Assembly (NCBI RefSeq): GCF_016919165.1
Contig: NZ_JAFFPS010000048.1
Location: 35,030-99,029 of the forward strand
Length of the DNA stretch: 64,000 nucleotides
Reading direction: 5' to 3'
DNA from: Leptospira chreensis
GTDB taxonomy: Bacteria > Spirochaetota > Leptospiria > Leptospirales > Leptospiraceae
Shown in pieces: positions 8,905 to 18,646 of this stretch. Within the stretch, counting starts at the first letter, position 1, and each line of letters begins with the position of its first letter. The translations under genes were made by a program, and so were the position numbers. Under the pieces are notes generated by a model. It was not told the origin of the DNA. It saw only the letters and a list, made by a program, of their open reading frames with translations, and made no database searches.

Positions 8905-9626
8905 AATCCATTCCAGAATCCATCCTTTCTGATTTAAAAAAAGCAAGTAACAAAGAAAAGGCGGATTTCCTTCCTAAGTTCTTTAAAGCAGGACCTGGAG
9001 AATACGGTGAAGGTGACAAGTTTTTAGGAGTGACTGTCCCGATTCAAAGACAAATTGCCAAACAATACTATAAAGAGATAAATCTTAAAAATCTAGAAAC
9101 TCTCATCACCTCTCCATTCCATGAGGTGAGACTCACTACTCTTTTTATCTTAGTATTCAAATTCACATCCAAACAAACGAATGAGTCGGAACAAAAAGAA
9201 ATTGTAGATTTTTACCTTCGTCATACAAAATCCATCAATAACTGGGATTTAGTCGATTCGAGTGCCGAAAAAATTCTCGGAGCCTATTACTTCGAACGAA
9301 GTCGAAAGATTCTCCATCAGTTTCAAAAATCAAAAGATCTATGGGAGAACCGAATTGCCATCCTTAGTACATTTTATTTTATAAGGAAAGGTGATTTTGA
9401 GGATACATTACTTTACTGTATATCCTATCTTTCCCATGAACATGATCTCATCCACAAAGCCACAGGTTGGATGTTACGAGAAATTGGAAACCGAGACCCT
9501 AAAACTTTAAAAAGTTTTTTAAACTCTCATGTTTCCAAAATGCCAAGAACGATGCTTCGTTATGCGATCGAAAAACTTCCCGAACCGGAAAGGAAGTTTT
9601 GGTTATCCCAAGATTCCAATGTTTAA
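8901..9626 (+). CDS. AlkD-like DNA alkylation repair glycosylase
   Basis: 241-residue all-helical protein of the DNA_alkylation (HEAT-like repeat) family, which excises alkylated bases such as 3-/7-methylpurines. Conserved features seen are FLGVTVPIQRQIAK near the N-terminus, the NNWDLVD segment with the catalytic-site Trp/Asp, and LREIGNRD late in the protein. Length is normal for AlkD. Third gene of the repair operon; its stop overlaps that of the convergent cyclase by 4 bases, leaving no room for a separate terminator. Confidence 0.88.
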   Translation: MKSIPESILSDLKKASNKEKADFLPKFFKAGPGEYGEGDKFLGVTVPIQRQIAKQYYKEINLKNLETLITSPFHEVRLTTLFILVFKFTSKQTNESEQKEIVDFYLRHTKSINNWDLVDSSAEKILGAYYFERSRKILHQFQKSKDLWENRIAILSTFYFIRKGDFEDTLLYCISYLSHEHDLIHKATGWMLREIGNRDPKTLKSFLNSHVSKMPRTMLRYAIEKLPEPERKFWLSQDSNV

Positions 9627-11683
9627 ACAGTAGATCTTGGTTTTACCTTGGTTACAAAGTACACTTTGACCGGTTCTGCCTTCCCTTTGAGAGTTAGTTC
9701 CTTGATATCTTCGTATTCGATGTATTCACTTCCACCCGCCGCAAGAAAGGCTGCCTCTGATACCGCGACTTTCCCAGGAATTCCATGACTTTCGAGCCTT
9801 GCAGCAGTATTGACGGCATCTCCAATCACTGTATAGTCCATTCGTTTCACAGAACCGATGTTACCCACAATGGCTTCCCCAAAATTGACACCAATCCGCA
9901 AACGAAAAGTTCCCGGTGGAACTCCTAAATCGCGATTGATCTCTTCCATTTTTTTCTGCATATCCACAGCGCAGGCAATGGCATGGTAGGCATCCAGTTC
10001 GGTTTGTTTAGGCGCACCCCAAAAAGCCATAATGGCATCTCCGATGAACTTATCCAAAGTCGCAGAATAATGAAAAATCAAATCCGATAAGGATTCAAAG
10101 ATAGTATTTAAACTTTGAAGGACAACACCGGGAGGATTTTGTTCCGCAAAAGTGGTAAACCCAACAATATCAGAAAACAAAGTAGCAATATTTTTTTCCT
10201 CACCACCTAACTTGATATTATCGGCAACAATGGTTTCCATCACCGCTGGGGAGAAATACCGAGACAACCTGTCTTTTTCTTCCCTTTGTTTTTCCACAAG
10301 CCTTCTCGAATCGATCATATTCTTTACAATAGAAAGAGCGACGGAAATCGAAAAAGCAGCAAACGCATAATCTTTTAGATACGTATGGCTTGGATACCAT
10401 TCCCATTGCATTTCCACAAAGATATCATTCAGTATGAGAGCCACGAAGGCAAAAAATCCCAGAGAGACTGTTCCCATTGAAGGCACCTTTCTTCCGAGAA
10501 AGATGATATAAAACAAGGCCCCACCAAGGACGATGGTGACAAAACTCCAACTAGAGAAAAACTTAGAGAGAAAGAAAAAATTCGGAGAGAATAGAACCAC
10601 AAGAATGGATATAAGGCCTGCGAGGTCGATATACCTGTTGGTGATTTTGATCCAACCTTGTCTGACATGAGCAAACCGAACAATGAAGTTAAAAAGTAAA
10701 TGAACAAGGCCAATCCAAGCAACATACTCTATTTTTTTAATCCAAAATCCATCTCCAATCACAGAATAAATGATTTGGCTTTGGAATAAAGTATTCAATG
10801 CCATAAATATAGAACCTAAGGCAAAGTAAATGGTCGCTTCATCCTCACCTCGAAACAAAAACTGCCAGTATAAATAGAAACTGCCGAGTAACAGAGTGAG
10901 TACGATTACAAATATCTTTTTAAAATCGTTCCAATACTCAGCGCGTTCTGAATATTTTACCGAAGATACATAAAACTTATCATGCGAAAGTCCAGGACTT
11001 AAGGGATATTTTGCATACACTCGAACGGCGAGGATATTGGGTTCATCGATTTTTAATTGATCAAAAGGGATTCTGTAAAAACGAACTTTATCGCTGTAGA
11101 GAGATTTGTCTTCTAACTCCGTTCCCACTTCCGTATCCAAAGAAAGCCCTGTGCCACCGATGAATTTTCCATTCCAATACACAGCATCCGCTTGGCTGAT
11201 TTGTCCCAACCGAACTGTCAGGTTTCTTGATTTGAATTTGGAACGAATGTCTTCCGCAGAAATTAGGATTTCGGTTCTGTACCAAGCATATCCTTTATAG
11301 GACTCCTTAAATTGTTTGAAATCAGGAAAATACAATTCCCCATCTCCATCTCTCACCTTATCCCAAGCGGTTTGGATTTGGAATCCTGAGATCCAACCAT
11401 TCCTGACCGATTCTCCCAAAATGGGCTGGGCATGAGCAAATCGTAAAGCCTTGGTTTGTCCGTTTTCTTCATCTAAATATAAATCATCTTCCTCTGTTTC
11501 CGTCACAAGGGGGGAGTCACCTGGTTTGAAACTCCACTTATGGACAGATTGCCCAAAAGAAGTCTCTGACCTAAGATCCAAAATTTGGTTGGTGAGGAGG
11601 ACTTGTGCAGAAAGGCTTGAGAGAAATCCCGTAAAAATAAGGAAAATCTGAAATATACAAAAGAGTCTTTTCGAAAAAACCAT
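9623..11683 (-). CDS. Membrane adenylate cyclase with 7TM-DISM-type sensor
   Basis: After a signal peptide (cleavage expected near SLSAQ) comes a periplasmic beta-rich domain (about 35-245), then seven hydrophobic helices (about 255-460), the arrangement of 7TMR-DISM receptors. A C-terminal class III cyclase domain (about 500-680) follows, with ATLFSDIVGFTTFAEQ, DKFIGDAIMAFWG and YTVIGDAVNTAARLES. The Lys in DKFIGD and Asp in VIGD are the purine-specifying residues of adenylate rather than guanylate cyclases. Start placed at 11683 because it yields the signal peptide; an upstream in-frame start at 11782 would overlap the divergent methyltransferase gene. The ligand is unknown, probably an extracellular carbohydrate-like molecule. 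Confidence 0.8.
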   Translation of the reverse strand: MVFSKRLFCIFQIFLIFTGFLSSLSAQVLLTNQILDLRSETSFGQSVHKWSFKPGDSPLVTETEEDDLYLDEENGQTKALRFAHAQPILGESVRNGWISGFQIQTAWDKVRDGDGELYFPDFKQFKESYKGYAWYRTEILISAEDIRSKFKSRNLTVRLGQISQADAVYWNGKFIGGTGLSLDTEVGTELEDKSLYSDKVRFYRIPFDQLKIDEPNILAVRVYAKYPLSPGLSHDKFYVSSVKYSERAEYWNDFKKIFVIVLTLLLGSFYLYWQFLFRGEDEATIYFALGSIFMALNTLFQSQIIYSVIGDGFWIKKIEYVAWIGLVHLLFNFIVRFAHVRQGWIKITNRYIDLAGLISILVVLFSPNFFFLSKFFSSWSFVTIVLGGALFYIIFLGRKVPSMGTVSLGFFAFVALILNDIFVEMQWEWYPSHTYLKDYAFAAFSISVALSIVKNMIDSRRLVEKQREEKDRLSRYFSPAVMETIVADNIKLGGEEKNIATLFSDIVGFTTFAEQNPPGVVLQSLNTIFESLSDLIFHYSATLDKFIGDAIMAFWGAPKQTELDAYHAIACAVDMQKKMEEINRDLGVPPGTFRLRIGVNFGEAIVGNIGSVKRMDYTVIGDAVNTAARLESHGIPGKVAVSEAAFLAAGGSEYIEYEDIKELTLKGKAEPVKVYFVTKVKPRSTV

Positions 11684-11729
11684 GTCGGAAATCTTATAAA
11701 AATCAAAAGGAACTGGCAAGTAGAAAACA

Positions 11730-13049
11730 TTGGATAAAGTCATTGTGGAAAGTTTAGATTCTGACTTTTCTGGAATCGTCACAGCACCTAACGGAAAAAA
11801 GGTGAATGTGTTTTTTGCCTATCCTGGGGACGAACTCCATGTTGAGTATGTCAAACGAAGGCCGAGACAAAGGTCCTTACGCATTCAGGAAACCATCCGT
11901 AACCATGATTGGAAATTAGTACATTGTGATGTGTTTGGAGAATGCGGCGGATGCACAGGCCAACACATCGAATATGAGAAACAATTAGAACTCAAATTTT
12001 CTCCCATTCTGCAAGGGTTCCAAAAAGATTTAGGAATCGCCATCACTCCACTTCCTTCCGAACAAATTTATGCCTATCGGTCTCGGATGGATTTTTCTGT
12101 ATTTCCGGGGCCTGTGATTGGGCAAAGACAAAGGGGAAATTTTCGAAAGGTAGTTCCCATCACAACTTGTTCCATCCAATCGTCTTGGGCCAACCAAGCG
12201 TTAAAAGATGTACAATCTGTACTGAATCAAATGCCAGAAGTCATTTGGGATCGAAGGTCAGAAGAAGGGGGACTGAAATACCTCACCATTCGTAAGGCAC
12301 AAAATACGGACGATGGGATTTTAATTTTTACTTTTACGGATGGATATGAAAGCCATACTTCTATGGACGCATTTCGAAATCTTTGTTTGCAGTCGTTATC
12401 ACAAGAGTCCCTACTCTTTTGTTACAATAGACCCAAATCAGAAGTCTCTGCTTCCGGAAGACCCGAAATTTTACGTGGGAAATCCACATTTACGGAAATG
12501 GTTCTTGGAGAATCGTTTCAAATTCCTTTTGATTCTTTTTTCCAACCGAACCCCAAAGGTTTTTTACCTATCCTTTCATTTATCAAAGAAAGATTGCCTG
12601 CCTCTTGCTCAAGTCTTATCGATTTATTTTGTGGAAACGGCTTCTTCTCCTTGTTATACGGGGAATCTTTTGATCATGTAGACGGATATGAACTGACAGA
12701 ATCCTCCATTGCCATTGCCACAAAAACCTTCGAAGAACGTTACCCAAACAAATCCCACTCTTTTCAAATCGCCAATTTATTTATGTCCACAGAGCTTTTG
12801 CGTGCCAAAGAAGATGCGACTCTAATTTTGGATCCTCCTCGTGCAGGAGCCGGAAAACTCGTTTGCCAATGGATTCGTGATTTCGGGCCGGAGTCTCTGT
12901 TCTATGTCTCTTGTAATCCTTACTCGCAGAAGGAAGATATCGCCATCTTTCAAAGTGAATATGACTTTGTGGATGGAATCCTGATTGATCCCTACCCGCA
13001 CACTCCCCATACAGAATCCGTGCTTTTCTTTCGCCGAAAGTCACGATAA
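11730..13049 (+). CDS. Class I SAM-dependent RNA m5U methyltransferase (TrmA/RlmD family)
   Basis: 439 residues. N-terminal TRAM domain (about 1-55), then an iron-sulfur site with C66, C72, C75 (CDVFGECGGC) and a later Cys in ITTCSIQ. The C-terminal SAM-binding domain has LIDLFCGNGFFS and LILDPPRAG, and the catalytic nucleophile lies in FYVSCNPYS. Methylates uridine C5 in tRNA or 23S rRNA; the exact target cannot be told from sequence alone. The start is a TTG, the first codon giving a full TRAM domain. Divergent from the cyclase gene with only about 46 bp between starts. Confidence 0.85.
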   Translation: MDKVIVESLDSDFSGIVTAPNGKKVNVFFAYPGDELHVEYVKRRPRQRSLRIQETIRNHDWKLVHCDVFGECGGCTGQHIEYEKQLELKFSPILQGFQKDLGIAITPLPSEQIYAYRSRMDFSVFPGPVIGQRQRGNFRKVVPITTCSIQSSWANQALKDVQSVLNQMPEVIWDRRSEEGGLKYLTIRKAQNTDDGILIFTFTDGYESHTSMDAFRNLCLQSLSQESLLFCYNRPKSEVSASGRPEILRGKSTFTEMVLGESFQIPFDSFFQPNPKGFLPILSFIKERLPASCSSLIDLFCGNGFFSLLYGESFDHVDGYELTESSIAIATKTFEERYPNKSHSFQIANLFMSTELLRAKEDATLILDPPRAGAGKLVCQWIRDFGPESLFYVSCNPYSQKEDIAIFQSEYDFVDGILIDPYPHTPHTESVLFFRRKSR

Positions 13050-13098
13050 ATCCCTTCACCAATTTCGGAATTCCTCCGAAATTAGAAACGAGGGTACT

Positions 13099-14226
13099 AT
13101 GAAGATTCAAAAATCGATTCTAATTTTTTCTATCGCCATCTTAGGGCAAATCGGTTGTGCGAGCGTGATGGTAACCAACTGGGCACCAGATGAATCCAAC
13201 TTCAAATCAAAACCGGTTCGTGTATTCCTTGGTTATGCGACCGAAGAGGAAACCTTTAAATCATCGGGCGAAATCATTGTTCGTGATGCCAATGACCTAA
13301 CCATAAAAAAGGCTTATGATTTTTTATCTTTAAATCCAACCCTCCTCAAAGCTCCAATCTCCATCCAAACTAACTCGGAATGGATTGAATACAAAGGAGT
13401 GAGTTACAGAGGAACCGTTCTCCTCAAACCGATCGAAGGAAAAGTATTCATCATCAACTTAGTTCCCATCGAATCTTATCTTTTGAGTGTTGTTCCTTCG
13501 GAAGTCAGCGCCTCTTGGCCCAAAGAAGCATTAAAAGCCCAAGCCATTTGTGCGAGAACCTATGTCGTACGGGAAATGTTAAATCGCAAAAAACAAGAGT
13601 TTGATGTAGATACATCCACCAATACACAAGTGTACAAAGGAAAAAACAAAGAACATAGAAATACAACGGATGCTGTTTTTGAAACAGAAGGCCTCATCCT
13701 CATTCATAAAGGACAACCCATCCAAAGTTTTTTCCATTCCAATGCCGGTGGTTATACAGAAGATCCTGTTAATGTTTGGGGAAGTCCTGTAGAATACCTA
13801 AAACCTGTTCCCTCTGAATATGATAAAGATGGGGATCAGTATTCTTGGGAAGAAAAATGGAAAACAGATTTTGTGAATACCAACTTACAATATTTAGGTG
13901 TAGGTGAGATCCAAGACATTTTAGTGGCAAGTCGATTCCCTTCCTCTCGAGTGAATGAAATGGAAATCATTGGAAGCTCCGGATCCAAAAAAATCAAAGC
14001 CACAGAGTTTCGAAAAAAACTAGGTGCCACAAAATTGAAATCCACAAGATTCGGGATTAGACGAGAAGAGTCCGGTGATTATTTCGTCAAAGGTTTGGGT
14101 TCTGGTCATGGGGTGGGAATGTCGCAGTGGGGAAGTTTTGCCATGGCAAAAAGCCAATTCAACCACCGGGAAATCCTACAACACTACTTCAAAGGAATCG
14201 AATTCGCAAGGATTGTCGCAAGATAG
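13099..14226 (+). CDS. SpoIID/LytB-like lipoprotein
   Basis: Lipoprotein signal peptide with lipobox GQIGC near residue 20, then a SpoIID domain: LVPIESYLLSVVPSEVSASWP, AQAICARTYV and the C-terminal GLGSGHGVGMSQWG. SpoIID proteins are lytic transglycosylases acting on denuded peptidoglycan; outside spore formers they are taken to be wall-remodelling factors. The start at 13099 has GAGGG 5 bases upstream, much better than the upstream in-frame ATG at 12985 inside the methyltransferase gene. Likely an envelope-anchored cell-wall enzyme. Confidence 0.85.
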   Translation: MKIQKSILIFSIAILGQIGCASVMVTNWAPDESNFKSKPVRVFLGYATEEETFKSSGEIIVRDANDLTIKKAYDFLSLNPTLLKAPISIQTNSEWIEYKGVSYRGTVLLKPIEGKVFIINLVPIESYLLSVVPSEVSASWPKEALKAQAICARTYVVREMLNRKKQEFDVDTSTNTQVYKGKNKEHRNTTDAVFETEGLILIHKGQPIQSFFHSNAGGYTEDPVNVWGSPVEYLKPVPSEYDKDGDQYSWEEKWKTDFVNTNLQYLGVGEIQDILVASRFPSSRVNEMEIIGSSGSKKIKATEFRKKLGATKLKSTRFGIRREESGDYFVKGLGSGHGVGMSQWGSFAMAKSQFNHREILQHYFKGIEFARIVAR

Positions 14227-14292
14227 TTTTCTCGTTTTTTTAAGTTTCCCTTTGTTCCAGGTTTTAGATTCTGACTTTAGGTCCCTAACACT

Positions 14293-15135
14293 ATGGCTAC
14301 AGTTGAAGAATACCTTTCCAAAATCAAAGACCTGACGATTGTACCGCCGGTCTTACTTTCCGTACTTTCACTAGATGACGACAACGAACTCTCCTTTGGA
14401 GAGTTAGAAAAAAAAGTCCAATCCGACCAAGTGCTTGTGGCAAGACTTTTGAAACTTGCCAACTCACCGTTTTTCTCCAGAGGAAATCCTGTGGCCAATA
14501 TGAAACAGGTCATCACTCGTTTGGGATTCAAAACGGTTCGGAGTATGGTGGCGATGTCTATGACAGACTCGCTTTTTAGCCAAGGAAATTATAAAAAATT
14601 CCGAGATGAAGTTTGGGACCACTCGGTTGCCAAAGGAATCTTTGCTCAAATCCTTTGTGAAGAAAAGAAATTCAAAAAAGAAGCAGAGCTTGCGATCACT
14701 TGCGGACTGATGCAAGACCTAGGACGAATTGTTCTCAATACCATCGATAGAGCGAAATATGTAGAAGTGCTTACGGAATTCCAAACTTCCGATGCCACAC
14801 TCATCTCTCTCGAGAAAAAAACTTTTGGTGTGGATTCCTATGAAATGGGAAGTGCGGCCGCCAAACTTTGGAAAATGCCAAACATCATTCTGTCTTCCAT
14901 CGAAGACTTATCAAAACCAGTAGCAGAACAAACTCCTCTCGGCCAAATCATTGGCTTTGCTGGTGTGATTGCTAAGCTAACTGGACACGGTAAACAAGAA
15001 CCAGGCACAGAAGAAAAATTCGAAGAATACAAACTGGCTCTTAGTTTAGAAATAGAAGACAGAAAAGTATTTTTAGCATCTAAAGATGAAAAACTGAAAA
15101 CAAATGAATTGTATCAGTTTTGCAGCACTCTTTAA
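14293..15135 (+). CDS. HDOD domain protein
   Basis: 280-residue soluble protein made up almost entirely of an HDOD domain: LPPVLLSVLS-type opening, LLKLANSPFFSRG, MKQVITRLGFKTVRSMV, and LMQDLGRIVLN where HD hydrolases carry their metal site. HDOD proteins are catalytically inactive relatives of HD-GYP and usually act as signalling scaffolds. It lies 66 bp after the SpoIID gene and converges on a cyclase gene with 27 bp between stops. Confidence 0.85.
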   Translation: MATVEEYLSKIKDLTIVPPVLLSVLSLDDDNELSFGELEKKVQSDQVLVARLLKLANSPFFSRGNPVANMKQVITRLGFKTVRSMVAMSMTDSLFSQGNYKKFRDEVWDHSVAKGIFAQILCEEKKFKKEAELAITCGLMQDLGRIVLNTIDRAKYVEVLTEFQTSDATLISLEKKTFGVDSYEMGSAAAKLWKMPNIILSSIEDLSKPVAEQTPLGQIIGFAGVIAKLTGHGKQEPGTEEKFEEYKLALSLEIEDRKVFLASKDEKLKTNELYQFCSTL

Positions 15136-15162
15136 AACAAAGAATCCAAAAACAAATGTTTG

Positions 15163-16395
15163 TTAGAGGGGTTTAACACTGAGGATTCGGTGTAACCCTT
15201 CTTTTCCTTTAATTTTTACAGGTTCCAATTCTTCATAACGATATTTATTGGAATAGTCTTCGGGAAGGAAATTGTACAACCCCTCCGATACATACACTTG
15301 CATCGGTTTTGCAATGGATTCCAACCGGCTTGCCATATTGACCGTGTCCCCTACTGCCGTATAAGAAAGTTTTTGGAAAGATCCCACGTTTCCGACAATG
15401 GCCTTTCCCGATGCCAAACCAATTCCAATTTGTGGAGTGAAGCCATAGATTTGTTGCCATTTGGGTTGCCAAAGTTCAAACACTTGCACCATTTCCACAG
15501 CACAGTCCAAGGCATTTTGTCTATGATCTTCTTGGAAAACAGGAGCACCAAACAAACACATGATGGAATCACCAATGTATTTATCGATCATCCCCCCATA
15601 TCCTAAAATTACTTCAGTCATAGCGGTAAAGTATTCATTTAAAAATGAGATCACTTGTTCTGGTTTCATTTTTTCGGACAAGGTAGTATAACCACGAATA
15701 TCCGAAAATAATACAGATACTTCTTGTTCCTTTCCCTTCTGGTCTAAAGAAAGAGTATTGTTCATCAAACTTTCGACAATGATGGGATCAACATACATAC
15801 CGAAAACGTTTTGCATTTTCTTTTTTTCGGTTTCTAAGTTTAGTTTTTCTTCGTATTCTTTTTCTAATTCTTTTTTGAATTTTTTCACCATCGTATTCAA
15901 ATCTTGAATTTCCGATTGGTTCATTCCATATAAATCTTGGAATCGTTTCAGACTATCATCCATTTGAATGGAAACTACTTTTTTGCGATAGATTTCTCGG
16001 AATAAATTTCTAAACCGATGTTCCAGAACATTTTTCTTTAACCGGCGTTTGCTGAAGTATTCGTTGATTCCTAATTGAAAAGCGTGGATGGGAAGTTGTT
16101 TCCCTTCGGCTTTGGTAAACACTACCACTGGAAGTTCGGAGGGACCCGAAAGATCCATAATCATTTCCAAAACTGATTCGGGTGATTCTTCTAATTCAGT
16201 GAATTGGATTTCAGTAATCAAAAGATCATATTGATTCTTTTTGATTTCCTCGGCTCCATTTTCGAAAACGGAGCGCCAAGTTAACTCGATGTAATCTCCA
16301 AACCACTCGACAAGTAGTTGGGAGATCGTATCATACGATTTCCTTTGAGGTTCTAAGATCAGGACACGAACGATTTCTTCTTTTTCTAAATCCAC
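15163..16395 (-). CDS. Pseudo-receiver–adenylate cyclase
   Basis: 410 residues: an N-terminal receiver-like domain (about 8-125), a charged coiled coil (about 135-195) and a class III cyclase domain (about 215-400) with VLFSDIRGYTTLSEK, DKYIGDSIMCLFG and YTAVGDTVNMASRL. Metal aspartates and adenylate-specifying Lys/Asp are all present. In the receiver the phospho-acceptor position is Glu62 (DLLITEIQF) and the acidic pair is reduced (VLILEPQ), so phosphorylation is unlikely and the Glu may mimic the phosphorylated state. The terminal Lys in YFSKRR is kept. Transcribed toward the HDOD gene. Confidence 0.82.
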   Translation of the reverse strand: MDLEKEEIVRVLILEPQRKSYDTISQLLVEWFGDYIELTWRSVFENGAEEIKKNQYDLLITEIQFTELEESPESVLEMIMDLSGPSELPVVVFTKAEGKQLPIHAFQLGINEYFSKRRLKKNVLEHRFRNLFREIYRKKVVSIQMDDSLKRFQDLYGMNQSEIQDLNTMVKKFKKELEKEYEEKLNLETEKKKMQNVFGMYVDPIIVESLMNNTLSLDQKGKEQEVSVLFSDIRGYTTLSEKMKPEQVISFLNEYFTAMTEVILGYGGMIDKYIGDSIMCLFGAPVFQEDHRQNALDCAVEMVQVFELWQPKWQQIYGFTPQIGIGLASGKAIVGNVGSFQKLSYTAVGDTVNMASRLESIAKPMQVYVSEGLYNFLPEDYSNKYRYEELEPVKIKGKEGLHRILSVKPL

Positions 16396-16403
16396 GCGCC
16401 TTA

Positions 16404-17219
16404 TTATACATTCTCTAAAATTTTGTGAAGCGCCTCTTGAAACCGGAAGGAAAATCTTCCCATTAAAAGACGAAAACCTTGCAAAATCACGTCTGGCCTT
16501 GGGGGATCTCCTGAAATAAAGAGGTCTGGTTCTTTAGGAAGTTTCCCTTGGGGAAAAAGTCCTCCGCTCACAGCTTCTGTCCCACAGGCAATGAGAGCCT
16601 TGGGTTCGGCGATCACTTCCCAAGCCGTGGTGAGGGGAGCTGCCATATTCCTTCCCACAGGGCCCGAAAACACAATCGCATCGGCATGTTTGGGACTCGC
16701 AACACAGCGAACCCCTTCCCTTTCCGAATCAAAAACGGAATTGAAGGAAGCATTGAGTTCTGATTCCACAGTATTGTTTCCTCCGGCCGCAACCTCTCTA
16801 TAAAGGAATCCACGTTTTTTGGTTAATTCTTGGAATCGCTTTTGATTTTCAGTGAGTGGAAAAGGTAACTCACTTACTTTTTCCATTCGCCCGAATTTGT
16901 AAGTGACTTTCAATTCCTCACGACTTAAGGCAAAGGTATAAATAAACCCAGAGTCACGGAGTTTCCCATCGGAATTTTCAGAACAGATTCCGCATTGTAG
17001 GCATCTGCCATAATCAAACTGAACTTCCGAATCAGAGACAATTCGGATCGCCTTTGTCGGACAGAGTTCTGCACTGCGCGCCAAAGAAGCACTTCCCTCT
17101 TGTAACTTTGTCGTAGGAACCGGAATCCCCCGACTTGTTGGATGGATAGGGGAAGCTGTATTAAAATTTAATACATTCTTTGGAAAAAAGAAACTTTTTA
17201 ACTCATATAAAAAATTCAT
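16404..17219 (-). CDS. HycG/NuoB-like subunit fused to a 4Fe-4S ferredoxin part, N2-cluster ligands lost
   Basis: Residues 45-85 carry one ferredoxin-type cluster site (C53, C73, C76, C79). Residues about 138-255 align with HycG/HyfI/NuoB: REGVRCVASPKHADAIVFSGPVGRNMAAPL is very close to the hydrogenase form. The CGGCNGC ligand segment is AGGNNTV here, the third ligand is Glu215 and the fourth (GCPP) is GDPP with Asp238. All four N2 ligands are thus replaced. It would be the membrane-arm-proximal subunit of the complex encoded upstream. The start overlaps the preceding large-subunit gene by 4 bases. Last gene of the six-gene operon. Confidence 0.82.
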   Translation of the reverse strand: MNFLYELKSFFFPKNVLNFNTASPIHPTSRGIPVPTTKLQEGSASLARSAELCPTKAIRIVSDSEVQFDYGRCLQCGICSENSDGKLRDSGFIYTFALSREELKVTYKFGRMEKVSELPFPLTENQKRFQELTKKRGFLYREVAAGGNNTVESELNASFNSVFDSEREGVRCVASPKHADAIVFSGPVGRNMAAPLTTAWEVIAEPKALIACGTEAVSGGLFPQGKLPKEPDLFISGDPPRPDVILQGFRLLMGRFSFRFQEALHKILENV

Positions 17220-18646
17220 AAGTCGAACCCAACATAACTAAGATTAAATGATTTATTATTTAATGGAAAATCACCGACTTGTTCTCCACGAACTGCGAGC
17301 TCCAATGCATGCCAATTGAGAACCGATGGATCCCGAATATAAGAATTTTTTACAAATCCTTCTGCATCAAAATTTAGAGATACAAGAAGTGGACCACGCC
17401 ATGCTTCGACAGCGGCCGTATAAATCCCGGGTTTTGGTTTCCATTCTTTCCAATTTTGATTTCCGACATCGGAATCTTTTTCTGACCATAAAGACTCCCA
17501 ATCCAAATCATCCAAATGATCTTCGATCCATTTTAAAGACTGTTCAATCTCCGTATAACGAATGTACATACGAGCCCAAACATCTCCATTATAATGATGA
17601 TGTTCTTCTTGGAGCGGTAAAGCCGTCCAACCATGATAATCGGGATTAGCTATTCTCAAATCATCACTGACCCCGGCCATCCGAGCAATCATACCTAAAA
17701 ATCCATTTTTCTGCACATCCAGTTCCGAAATAAAACCACAACCCTGCATCCTTTCCTTCAATGTGGATACGGAAAGTGCTCTTAGAATTTGGGGGCGAAC
17801 TCGTTTAAAATAAACTTTTTTTAGATTTAAAAAAGCATCTTTTGCTTGTTTTGCGGTAACTCGTTTATTCGTTCTAACTCTTCCCGGGCGAACTGCCGCC
17901 TTTCCAAATCGATTCCCCGTCCATGTTTCCATAAGACCGAGAGCTGCCCCGCGATCGGTCACACAAACACCATATAGCGGATAATAACCAATATCCTCAG
18001 AAATTCCACCCAAGTCTCCGATATGGACAGCAATCCGTTCTAATTCCACGAGAAAGGAACGAAACAAAGCAACATCCTTAGAAACAGGAATTCCATACAT
18101 CTCTTCATAGATTTTGCTAAAAGCTAAAGCATACCCTACACTGGTATCTCCAGAGATAACTTCGGAGATTGGCATAACTTCTGTTACTGATTTTCCAATC
18201 AACTTCTCACGAATGGCTCTATGTTGGAATCCCAAACGAATGGTAAGATGACGAATCACTTCTCCCTCAACCACAAAACGGAAATGTCCTGGTTCAATGA
18301 TTCCTGCATGAATGGGACCTACCGCATGTGAATACGTACTTTCATGGAAGGGAACGTGCAATCCATGGTAAGCCAAGTCCCGAACAATACCTGCTTTCTG
18401 GTGTAGGGAAAGATTTTTCCCTCTGTTATCAGATAAATATTCTTCTTCTTTTAATTCTGAATAATCTTCAGTTCCTACATCTTGACCAAAAGCATGACGA
18501 ACAAGCCACACCGGATACTGCGGATCCAAGAGAAAATCAATATTACTTTTTTTAGATACAACTTCTTCCCGAACTATTTTCTGATCACGAATGACAAACT
18601 GGTGATAGACACCATCGAAATTAGTAATGCCTGTTATTTTTTCCAT
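17216..18646 (-). CDS. HyfG/HycE/NuoD-like large subunit without NiFe ligands
   Basis: 476 residues. A short NuoC-like lead (about 1-80) is followed by the NuoD/hydrogenase large-subunit fold: HAVGPIHAGIIEPGHFRF, LELERIAVHIGDLGGISEDIGY and GRVRTNKRVT. The N-terminal CxxC of NiFe hydrogenases is replaced by SGDT (165-168), and the C-terminal CxxC is absent (NNKSFNLSYVGFDL). It therefore cannot bind a NiFe centre. This matches energy-converting hydrogenase-related (Ehr) complexes, which are complex I-like but lack NiFe; quinone or another redox partner is possible. Overlaps both neighbours. Confidence 0.85.
   Translation of the reverse strand: MEKITGITNFDGVYHQFVIRDQKIVREEVVSKKSNIDFLLDPQYPVWLVRHAFGQDVGTEDYSELKEEEYLSDNRGKNLSLHQKAGIVRDLAYHGLHVPFHESTYSHAVGPIHAGIIEPGHFRFVVEGEVIRHLTIRLGFQHRAIREKLIGKSVTEVMPISEVISGDTSVGYALAFSKIYEEMYGIPVSKDVALFRSFLVELERIAVHIGDLGGISEDIGYYPLYGVCVTDRGAALGLMETWTGNRFGKAAVRPGRVRTNKRVTAKQAKDAFLNLKKVYFKRVRPQILRALSVSTLKERMQGCGFISELDVQKNGFLGMIARMAGVSDDLRIANPDYHGWTALPLQEEHHHYNGDVWARMYIRYTEIEQSLKWIEDHLDDLDWESLWSEKDSDVGNQNWKEWKPKPGIYTAAVEAWRGPLLVSLNFDAEGFVKNSYIRDPSVLNWHALELAVRGEQVGDFPLNNKSFNLSYVGFDL

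Noticed and set aside
16865..16877. GTAACTCACTTAC operator inside the NuoB-like gene
   Set aside because: Lies in conserved-looking coding sequence (codes for part of MEKVSELPF), so the match may be coincidental.
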